Source: Symbiodinium natans (Eukaryota; Sar; Dinophyceae; Suessiales; Symbiodiniaceae). From it: a stretch of DNA of 45,000 nt. The stretch spans positions 1-45,000 of the forward strand of contig CAJNDS010000340.1 in NCBI GenBank assembly GCA_905221605.1. Direction: 5' to 3'. The notes under the pieces are model-generated. The model was given only the letters and a program-made list of their open reading frames with translations. It had not been told where the DNA came from and made no database searches. This document shows positions 32,501 through 37,858 of the stretch, one piece after another (the first letter of the stretch is position 1; every line of letters starts with the position of its first letter). A program made the translations under genes and the position numbers.

Positions 32501-32556
32501 CGGCCAACATCAAGCTGGAGAGCGACCAGGCCCTCGGGGGGGTTGAAGAGCCCTAG
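20516..32556 (+). CDS. Very exon-rich gene, unrecognised polytopic membrane protein
   Basis: About 35 candidate exons, best chain: 20525-20546, 20718-20793 region, 20998-21030, 21230-21276, 21463-21539, 22418-22488, 22562-22660, 23468-23513, 23623-23704, 24054-24092, 24415-24452, 24556-24602, 24774-24827, 25012-25035, 25924-25988, 26151-26178, 26237-26355, 26470-26512, 26751-~26788, 27172-27213, 27357-27401, 27534-27599, 27661-27760, 27949-27975, 28059-~28085, 28944-28999, 29163-29216, 29530-29606, 29758-~29834, 30421-30458, 30507-30592, 30919-30991, 31167-31210, 31405-31474, 31568-31672, 32018-~32091, 32205-32243, 32465-32556. Hydrophobic segments lie at 27534-27760, 29758-29834 and 30421-30458. 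The last exon ends GVEEP then TAG. No family recognised. Gaps in phase remain near 24602-24774, 25035-25924, 28085-28944 and 31474-32018. The 5' end is open and may join the gene to the left. Confidence 0.45.
20998..21276 (+). CDS. Two chained exons, TGLLFESGFGG / EIIFNRASTAREDLP
   Basis: Exon 20998-21030 follows GTAGCAG and meets a consensus GTAAGT donor in phase 1. Exon 21230-21276 follows AAGAG in the matching phase and has 12 of 15 third positions G or C. One of the cleanest pairs in the window. Confidence 0.6.
22418..22660 (+). CDS. Two chained exons separated by a 69-bp intron
   Basis: Exon 22418-22488 (CGGCAG acceptor) reads GNRLSCDFSHLIDPRRPRN and ends at GTTTAG. The 69-bp intron carries a single TTTAGGG. 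Exon 22562-22660 (GTTCAG acceptor) reads GHTGRLFGVPTPEHDRAW then KLDLISSIRLASVW. The uninterrupted frame through both ending at TAA 22628 is poorer in codon third position and breaks phase with neighbours, so I take it as a shadow. Confidence 0.5.
22700..23130. other. Intron stretch with a degenerate exon copy
   Basis: No exon supported. Contains 'ctggactccaaagccaaggt ctcatgaggtgtgggc' at about 23065-23100, a diverged copy of the exon at 23480-23520. Confidence 0.45.
23062..23102 (+). pseudogene. Decayed copy of the exon at 23468-23513
   Basis: Matches the functional-looking exon ('ctggactctgaaaccgagat') in order and orientation, but the codon run reads TCA TGA where the other has TCA TGC or CAT GCG depending on frame, and it lacks clear splice edges. 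Confidence 0.4.
23337..23467. mobile_element. MITE-like element, right end at a splice acceptor
   Basis: Inverted terminal arms 'ctacaaggaggtgccccc' (from 23339) and 'gggggcccctccttgtag' (to 23467). The final TAG of the right arm is the acceptor of the exon at 23468 (FGGLFWTLKPRSHA). A relative lies at 39092-39200. Confidence 0.65.
23468..23513 (+). CDS. Exon directly after an inverted-repeat element
   Basis: Reads GC then TTT GGG GGA ... (FGGLFWTLKPRSHA). Phase 1 matches the exon ending at 22660. The end may be GT at 23514 or 23525. A decayed copy lies 400 bases upstream. Confidence 0.5.
23623..23704 (+). CDS. Exon, basic then aromatic
   Basis: CCCTAAG acceptor formed by the last repeat unit. 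Reads MPPRLKTQRGKQAMQCY then QALFPRFPDF, with about 80 percent G or C at third positions, to a GTGGGT donor. The ATG could also be a start codon. Confidence 0.55.
24054..24092 (+). CDS. Exon GELELAVLLFFQQ
   Basis: ACATCAG acceptor and GTTTGG donor, 39 bases, phase 0 at both ends, GC-rich third positions; continues in phase to PSQPQKDVRLTE at 24415. Confidence 0.55.
24774..24827 (+). CDS. Exon IGRIFASLGLEDLFDAFP
   Basis: CCTTCAG acceptor and GTTTGG donor, 18 codons, phase 0, coherent amphipathic helix. Followed in phase by DTGERSFG (25012) after a strong pyrimidine-rich acceptor TTTTTTCTCAAG. Confidence 0.55.
25216..25629 (+). CDS. Long open stretch, frame uncertain
   Basis: After TTAACAG a frame runs 137 codons to TAA at 25627 (VWVVGQCAGHSLVVFLRF... 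then a Cys/Lys-rich part). The other two + frames are also open for 92 and 101 codons. No telomere-like unit interrupts it. It could be a large exon of the membrane protein, a terminal exon or an inserted gene remnant; no family recognised. Confidence 0.3.
   Translation, partial: VWVVGQCAGHSLVVFLRFFRVSFGLLGATMPKTRVFPAFYAHAQSTWIYGVFASLYNILHKDVEQENLSQTFTLHKKTPACSKKKSFTNNSQPCCPSKNSCWKPLKTAPYHACLYERRVAKSLHPGKIQRVNRVAIP
25924..25988 (+). CDS. Exon, aromatic-rich membrane-proximal
   Basis: Follows ACGGAG and ends at GTTTTG in phase 2. Reads PGMFQDYLGFFWESVWLG then TWC, 19 of 25 third positions G or C. The alternative hydrophobic frame (NVPGLLGFLLGVG) is poorer in third-position GC. Confidence 0.5.
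26237..26355 (+). CDS. Exon, 39 codons, strongest single exon of the membrane-protein gene
   Basis: TGTTCAG acceptor, GTGAAA donor. Reads FDLVDASGEHLPGVALGD, then NSACVSQGSLVHISFSWE. Phases match the flanking exons 26151-26178 (VVQSVSEVM) and 26470-26512 (WPAATDLIGADRG, GTGAGT donor). The intron on the left is a CCCTAAA array and the one on the right a TTTAGGG array. Confidence 0.7.
26370..26455. repeat. TTTAGGG array filling a 114-bp intron
   Basis: Twelve heptamers make up most of the intron 26356-26469. Confidence 0.9.
27172..27760 (+). CDS. Four chained exons with membrane segments
   Basis: 27172-27213 (IGRALSRILGDILE), 27357-27401 (LKIPKLSTPGLQNLK), 27534-27599 (AIITFEAGIINTLLALLWL) and 27661-27760 (TGVFGMLCCLVDKHPSEA, then HVDPGWYLNGQLPM). 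All joins keep phase with GT-AG introns. The two hydrophobic runs can form a membrane hairpin. Confidence 0.65.
27949..27975 (+). CDS. Nine-codon exon FLLLHGDSE
   Basis: Strong acceptor CCTTCCCCCTTACAG and donor GAG|GTACCC. In phase with the exon ending at 27760. The donor is the first base of a family B element. Confidence 0.6.
27976..28035. mobile_element. Family B intronic element
   Basis: GTACCCCGTAGAATCCCTTAAAG ... CTCATTCCCTGC; a relative starts at 42926 and an inverted one lies at 22091-22140. It begins exactly at the inferred splice donor. Confidence 0.55.
28360..28940. other. Degenerate telomere-like sequence, no exon supported
   Basis: Mostly decayed TTTAGGG/CCCTAAA. Short open frames here translate the repeat (Pro/Lys/Asn-rich). 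A proline-rich island at 28236-28325 may be coding, frame unclear. Confidence 0.4.
28944..28999 (+). CDS. Exon VYKLLRQFGGCALHANR
   Basis: CCTCTCAG acceptor, GAG|GTTTAG donor, 15 of 18 third positions G or C. Confidence 0.6.
29461..29529. mobile_element. Family A element, right end at a splice acceptor
   Basis: 'aagtagctttaaggcccaag' through 'taggtacatggacccttag'; the closing CCCTTAG is the acceptor of the exon at 29530. Confidence 0.6.
29530..29834 (+). CDS. Two chained exons, second a membrane segment
   Basis: 29530-29606 reads GNWLAVNQWLRGNEIMYL then SRARLTN, 20 of 25 third positions G or C, with a GTACCC donor. 29758-~29834 continues in phase: YLWRMGILRFVLGFITTV then IIGPAW, a clear transmembrane helix. 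The exact right edge is open (GT at 29829 or 29835). Confidence 0.65.
30421..30592 (+). CDS. Two candidate exons
   Basis: 30421-30458 (IPTVVNFFFLPF, hydrophobic) joined through a 48-bp gap to 30507-30592 (RIRSLPRSFKYLKAYVG then AQERLQNTFG). The first could alternatively extend to 30471. The intron would be unusually short, so one edge may be wrong. Confidence 0.45.
30919..30991 (+). CDS. Exon SVELLFALPQRICCGCAAT
   Basis: CAAAG acceptor, consensus GTAAGC donor, phases match 30592 and 31167. A second frame (APKNLLRVRRHMSDT) running to 31017 is an alternative. Confidence 0.5.
31167..31210 (+). CDS. Exon RFGWKTGRDMEGPC
   Basis: TTCCTGCAG acceptor, GCG|GTTTAG donor, 12 of 14 third positions G or C; followed at once by ~14 TTTAGGG units. 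Confidence 0.6.
31212..31316. repeat. TTTAGGG array
   Basis: About fourteen heptamers beginning at the splice donor of the 31167 exon. Confidence 0.95.
32465..32556 (+). CDS. Terminal exon, acidic tail
   Basis: GCATGCAG acceptor; reads DGKKAEPQQPSTANIKLE then SDQALGGVEEP and TAG at 32554. About three quarters of third positions are G or C. Best candidate for the 3' end of the membrane-protein gene. Confidence 0.6.
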
Positions 32557-32559
32557 AGC

Positions 32560-33260
32560 GTTTAGGGTTCAGGGTTTAGGGCTTAGGATGGTTTAGGGTT
32601 TACGGTTTAGGGTAAACCTCGGAACCTCTGGCATCCTTGACTGAAGCCGTGATTTGTTTTGTTTTGCTTTTTTTTTTTTTGGGCGGGGGGGGGGGGGGGG
32701 CTCATGCTTCCTGAAATGGCTGAAGGCTTGTGTTTTCAAGGGTGGTTGGGGTGGAGAGGCTCCTTGCAGCCTTGTACCCTGAGCCCGAAGCCCTACCCTG
32801 AGACACCCTCAACACCAGCCCAAAACCCCACAACAAAAACCCAAAAGCCCAAAACCCCCAAAAAGCCCAAAAGCCCAAGACCCCAAAACCCCCCAAGACC
32901 CCAAACCCTGAAAAAGCCTAAAACTCTGAAAGCCCTGAAGCCCAACCCAAACCCTGAACTCAGACGCTAATTACAGCCCCTACCCGCAGCAACGCGGTAC
33001 TACGCCAGGGTCCTTTTTCAAAGGGTGCAATTCAGGTTTCAGGATTCAGGGTTTAGGGTTTAGGCCCAGGCTAAGACGAGCCTTATAGATAGAGCACGTG
33101 CCGTCAACCATAAACACTGAAACTTAAAACCCTAACCCTCCCCTAAAGCCCAGAACACTGAAACAGAAACTCCTTCGTTTATAAGTCCTCAAACCCTTAT
33201 AAGCCCTAAAACCCCGTACTAGTTCAACTTGTGCCCAAAACAGGGACCCTGACTTAAACA
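32560..33260. other. Intergenic or intron stretch, no exon supported
   Basis: T and G homopolymers (32668-32700), then degenerate CCCAAAA-type repeat whose open frames are Lys/Pro-rich translations of the repeat. Confidence 0.5.
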
Positions 33261-33262
33261 AG

Positions 33263-36200
33263 GACCGGCAGCGTCTTCGACAGCGGAAGAAGAAAGATGC
33301 GGGTGAGGACCCAGCGTCAGACATTTTTTTGTTGGGGCCGGGCAGGGGGGTGACTAGGATTAAGAAGGAAGGCATATATATATATATACATATGTATGTA
33401 TTAGAATGTGTGTACGTGCATGAGGTTTCTCTCTTCTTTTTTTTCTGGGGGTGCCTAACCCTCGGGCTGAGGGTGTAGAAACAGCACGAACCACTCTTGA
33501 GTCAAGGGTAGGAATTTAGAGCGTAGGGTTCAGGGTGCAGGGTTTAGGGTTTAGGGTTTAGGGCTTAGGGATTGGTAGATACAAGGCCCACACCCAGGCT
33601 ACCCTATCTAGGTAAACGCCGAAACCGAACGAATCTTCACGGCTTGGTGGCGCGGGCCTGTCATGTCTGCGGGCACAGGAGAAGGAGGCACGCAACAAGG
33701 AGGTGGTCAACGAAGAGGCACGGCTGGGCCATGGGGGCAGGGTTTGGGACGTGGGTTCTTTGAGGTTTGGCCACTGACATATAGGGACATAAGGCCTGAG
33801 TGCTCGAAGTTTTGGGGTTTAGGTTTTGGGGTCGCCCTGCAAGAGTCCCAAATGGCTGCCTTTGGCAGTTTGCGTGAAGAAGAGCTTGCTAAGTGCAGCA
33901 AGCTGCTGAGACATGTGATGGGCATGTCGGTTTCACATGAACAGTATATATACTATATATACTATATATACTATATATACTATATATACTATATATACTA
34001 TATATACTATATATACTATATATACTATATATACTATATATACTATATATATTATATATACTTCTGAACAAAAACAGCTCTACATCTCCGATTGTCTACA
34101 AATTGACAGGAGCACCAACAAGAATCCTTTAACCAGTGGGCTTCTTTACGGGCTTGTGCTCCACAAGTGCACCCCTGCCCTGATTCTCTACTTGAAGAAC
34201 CTGAGCCAAGCCCTCGATTTTTTGAACGTAAAAACCCAAACTCGAATCCAGCCAGCTGGGTTTAGGGTTTAGTGTTTGGGGTTTAGGGGGTTTAGGGTTT
34301 AGGGGGCGTAAGGGCTTTACTCACGTAAACTCTCAGCAGCAACAGGTCAATGCCACGGACGACAGCTCTGGGGCACCAGTGACGGCAAATGGCCAGCTCA
34401 AGCCGAAGCCCATGCCAGAAGGCACACCGACTTCTAGGGCCTGCCGTCTAGGGATTAGGGTTTAGGGTTTAGGGTTTAGCATATCTAGCTATTCCGTTGC
34501 ACTTACGACACCCGGTTCGTAAACATCTTTCGTGCGAGTCATTTGCGCATCTGGCTGTAAGCCAGCTTTCGAGTAGTGGCATCCACTTTGGCGCATCTTT
34601 GGTCCTGTTTGTTCGTGTTAGAGGGGTTAGTTTTGTGCGCTTTGTTAAAACTATTTTTTGGTGGCTAGGTCCAGTTTGCTTATAAGGATTGCAGCAGCCT
34701 AAGTACTTCCGAGGGTCAATGTAAATCCCGGTCTAATCCCTCATTCAACATGCCATAAGCCACCTCACGCACCTAAACCCCAAGCCCTAAACCCTAAACC
34801 CTAAACCCTAAACCCTAAACCTAAACTTAAACCCAAAACCCTAAACCCTAAACCCTTTTTATGGATCACCCCAAGCAGCTGCGAAGATGCCCAAGCCCGC
34901 TTGAAGGCAGCTTTTGGGCCCTGCCAGGGCGCTCGGTTTAGTGCGTAGGGTTTAGGATCCAACCTCTCAAGCCCCGAAAACCCGGAACCGGTGTAGGGTT
35001 TAGGGTTTAGGGTTTAGGGTTTAGGGTTTAGGGTTTAGGGATAAGCCCCTCAAGGCCTCCAACAATGCATCATCTCAGCCTTGACTGCTACAAGCATGCT
35101 ACTTCCATTTTTGCGGTAGAAGCCGCCCCCTAAAGCCCCCTAAACCCTGACGCCTAAACCCTTGACCCTAAACCTGAAACCCGAAAACCTAAACCTCACC
35201 CCCCACACCCCACACCCCAAACCCCAAACCCAAAACCCTAAACCCTAAACCCCAAACCTAGTTTGTTTTGAAATCCGAATCCCGAAGAACATTGGCTGTG
35301 TCCAGGGCTATGGAAGATTGTGACCTGGACTCACAAGGAGCAGGTCAAAGCGCGGCAGGCCTGGCCGAGTGCTGTGGGGTTGCGAGAGGGGGGGGGGGGG
35401 GGGTGGGTGTTTAAGTTTAGGGTTTGGGGTTTGGGGTTTGGGTTGGGGTTTGGGTTGGGGTTTGGGGTTTGGGATTTGGGGTTTGGGGGGTGGGGGGTGG
35501 GTGGGGTGTACAGGAATTTGGGGGTTGAAGGTTCAGGCGTTGTGGTTGATGAGTTGGGGGGTTTGGGGGGTTCAGGGGTTTAGATAATACGGGTTCCGGT
35601 TGAGGGTGGGCGGCTTGAGACTTTTTCGGGTTTCATGCTGTTATTAGGTCCGAGGGTGTACAGACTCCCAACAACCCAGAACTTTAAAACCCTAAACCCT
35701 AAACCCTAAACCTTACACCCTAAACCCTAAACCCTAAACCCTAAACCCTAAACCCTAAACGCTAAACGCTAAACCTCAAGTCTGAGACCCTAAGCGCCCC
35801 GTGTCTGCCTGTGACCCGGAGTAGGCCCTGATTCCCTTTTTGTTAGGGTGTGGGTTCCCCTATAACCCCTTTAAACCAAAAAGGGGCACACTTCTTATTC
35901 CTAAGTTACTCCTGCGTCGAGCTGCCCCATAGAATGGGGTTTTAGGGTTTAGGGTTTCGGGTTTAGGGTTTAGGGTTTAGGACATGCTGCATCCGAAGAG
36001 AGAGCCCTGCAGCAGCGAAGGTGTGGCGCTGGGTCATAGGTAGTCATACGTAGTTCAACGCAGCTCCAGCATTTTAACCCTAAACCACCCTAAACCCTAA
36101 ACCCTAAACCCTAAACCGTAAACCCTAAACCCTAAACCCTAAACCCTAACCCCAAACCGGAATTCCATGCACCCACATCCCAGATGGTTGGCGTGTTTGG

Positions 36201-37524
36201 GAGGGTTTGACTGCTTTTGTGTTTTCCTGTTTGGGGTTTTCGGCTTTGGCTGAAGGTGTGTTTGGGGCTGTCAGGCCTTAAAGCAAACGTCTAGGACCCG
36301 GGGTATAGGCCCTTATTCCCTTTTTTAAGGTCTAGGTTCCGTTATCCTTTAAACCAAAAAGAGCCACCCTTTTTATTCCCAGGTTACTCCTGGGCCTAAC
36401 CCCTAACCCCTAACCCCTAAACCCTAAACCCTAAACCCTAAACCCTAAACCCTAAACCCTAAACCCTAAACCCTAAACCCTAAACCCTAAACCCTAAACC
36501 CTAAACCGAATGGCATCAGGCGGCTGCCAGCGCGATGCAGTTCGACCTACTCCTCATCTTGACCAAGCCAGCTGGGCCGCCAAATCTCCTTGCAGGACCC
36601 ATAGTGAGCCCTTGTAGCCCTAAACCCTAAACCCTAGGTTCCTTTCTAAAACCTATTAATCTGCGGGCTTACGGGTCTACCCAAAGGGTCCACGTACCCA
36701 GAGGGTTAGTGTTTCGGGTTTTGGATACTTGGGCCTATGGAGGCAGTCTGATAATCTAGACTTAGGTCCCAAGTATACACTATCCCTAAGGTTCCATATG
36801 CGTATGTGGTATATACTTGGCCCTAAAGCTACTATAGAGGACACCCTTAAGGCTCAAGTACCTACTGTACAGCTACATTGACCCTTTGGGTTGATCCTTT
36901 GGGTATGCAGGTACATGGACCCTATAAGGATCGAGGGTTCAATGTGGGATTTTCATGCCAGCTGCGGTAAGTTGGTGCCTTTCCGGCTGGTATGTTCACT
37001 ACGAGGTCATTTGCTGAGGCTCAGGAGGGCAAAAGACTAGCAGCCAGCTAGTAAGCAACCCCACTGCCCCAGTTCCAAACTTCAGGGTGCACCTTGTCCC
37101 GAAAGGCTGTTGCAACTTAATTCCCTTCGGGCCAGACGAACCCTAAAAGGGTTTATAGTTCACATACCATCATGGGAAATATCGAAGTATAGGATGTATG
37201 ACCACAATTTTAGGGTTCTTTTGGTCCCAGGGCCCCTCGACCCTATCGAGGCAGCAAGGCTTCATGCAGTTGCGTTTCGGAAGTGGGCAAAGGGCCGAGG
37301 ATGGTGCGGGTTTCTTTTTTGGGGTTGAGGGCTTAGGGTTTAGGGTTTAGGGTTTAGGGTGGGGTTGAGGGCTTAGGGTTTAGTGCCACAAGGGCACTCA
37401 ACATTGCTCAGTTTGCGACCGCAGCGCTTCTCATTCTCAGGTCATTCCGCTGATCATGCTTGTGGCCACCGGACAGGTTCGGACCCAATCACAGCGTTTC
37501 GTTGATGACCTCCAGTTCCAAAAG
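33263..37524 (+). CDS. Coiled-coil then membrane protein gene, many exons
   Basis: Chain: 33263-33298 (DRQRLRQRKKKD, GC donor), 33679-33727 (EKEARNKEVVNEEARL, GC donor), 33844-33914 (SQMAAFGSLREEELAKC), 34078-34227, 34337-~34433, 34489-34518, 34566-34601, 34876-34935, 35079-35115, 35317-~35373, 35620-35647, 35981-36039, 36184-36235 (hydrophobic), 36520-36603 (hydrophobic), 37019-37050, 37073-37105, 37259-37303, 37441-37524. The first three exons make a charged heptad-like coiled coil; later exons add at least two hydrophobic segments. Several joins (34601, 35647, 37303) are not phase-proven and there may be two genes here. No family recognised. Confidence 0.45.
33679..33914 (+). CDS. Two chained coiled-coil exons
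   Basis: 33679-33727 and 33844-33914 join through a GC donor (CTGG|GCCATG) to give NEEARLESQMAAFGSLREEE, a charged helix. The first follows GCACAG and has 14 of 18 third positions G or C. Confidence 0.6.
33940..34062. repeat. TATATATACT decamer microsatellite in an intron
   Basis: About twelve perfect 10-bp units fill the inferred 163-bp intron 33915-34077. The Tyr/Ile-rich open frames on both strands are its translation. Confidence 0.9.
34078..34227 (+). CDS. 50-codon exon
   Basis: AAACAG acceptor, GTAAAA donor. Reads LYISDCLQIDRSTNKNPL, then LLYGLVLHKCTPALILYLKN, then ALDFLN. An internal acceptor at 34109 is also possible. Continues in phase to QQQVNATDDSSGAPVTANGQ at 34337. Confidence 0.6.
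35400..35610. repeat. G-run and GGTTTGGG low-complexity tract
   Basis: Poly-G (35389-35402) then degenerate TTTGGGG repeats. The Gly-rich open frames here are artefacts. Confidence 0.7.
35821..35921. mobile_element. Element family C
   Basis: GTAGGCCCTGATTCCCTTTTTG ... TTTAAACCAAAAAGGGGCAC ... AAGTTACTCCTGC. Two further copies at 17193-17378 and 36304-36396, and a right-end fragment at 42533-42552. Confidence 0.6.
36304..36396. mobile_element. Element family C, third copy
   Basis: TATAGGCCCTTATTCCCTTTTTT ... TTTAAACCAAAAAGAGCCAC ... AGGTTACTCCTGGGCC; followed directly by a long CCCTAAA array. Confidence 0.6.
36416..36507. repeat. CCCTAAA array
   Basis: About thirteen heptamers upstream of the exon at 36520. 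Confidence 0.95.
36520..36603 (+). CDS. 28-codon exon, hydrophobic
   Basis: GGCATCAG acceptor and GTGAGC donor, phase 0 at both ends. Reads AAASAMQFDLLLILTKPAG then PPNLLAGPI. The preceding exon (36184-36235, WLACLGGFDCFCVFLFG) joins in phase. Confidence 0.65.
36684..36920. mobile_element. Family A elements, two partial copies
   Basis: Several arms of the family: 'gggtccacgtaccc', 'ccaagtatacactat', 'tatacttggccctaaagcta', 'ctacaggtacatggaccc'-type words. Confidence 0.5.
37441..37524 (+). CDS. Candidate exon VIPLIMLVATGQ...
   Basis: Follows CATTCTCAG; reads VIPLIMLVATGQVRTQSQ then RFVDDLQFQK, a short hydrophobic run then a polar tail, ending where a family A element begins (GGTCCACG). Possibly the end of the upstream gene. 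Confidence 0.4.
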
Positions 37525-37633
37525 GGTCCACGTACCCTTCTCGTGGGTACTTGGGGTTTAAAGGGGTTCTTATTTAGTAGCTTAGGGTTTACGGTTTAAG
37601 TTTTAAGTATATACCAATATAGGTACATGGACC
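37519..37633. mobile_element. Family A element
   Basis: Left 'aaagggtccacgtaccc', right 'ataggtacatggacc', with 'gtagcttagggtttacgg' between. Confidence 0.6.
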
Positions 37634-37753
37634 TGGGGGGGGGGGTCGTGTTTACAGTTTGTTGCCACATCCTGGCAGGTTGCAGCTGAGCGTTGGCTCA
37701 AGCATCACTTCACCCTTTTCCCTTGTGATCCTTGCTGCAATACCTCAGACACC

Positions 37754-37858
37754 ATGCGAGGGCTGGCGTGTCTGATTGCCGGGCTGTTCCTGCAGTGGCT
37801 TGGCATTCAAGAATGCTGCAGGGCTCGCGGAAGGCGACAGCAAGGCATTTTCAGTTTC
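37754..37858 (+). CDS. Candidate first exon: signal plus transit peptide
   Basis: ATG in context ACACCATGC, downstream of ACCTCAG, a possible spliced-leader acceptor. MRGLACLIAGLFLQWLGI is a typical signal-peptide core, followed by an Arg-rich stretch (ARGRRQQGIFSF) with Phe, as in bipartite plastid leaders of peridinin dinoflagellates. A GC donor at 37859 would join it in phase to the 38003 exon. All three frames are open here and the same frame is open upstream to 37657, so start and frame are not proven. Confidence 0.4.

Noticed and set aside
32659-32970. 103-codon Pro/Lys-rich ORF and its minus-strand mirror
   Set aside because: Spans T and G homopolymers and a degenerate CCCAAAA repeat.
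35320-35587. Gly/Trp/Phe-rich ORFs
   Set aside because: Translation of a poly-G and TTTGGGG tract; only the left ~60 bases (IVTWTHKEQVKARQ) look like an exon.
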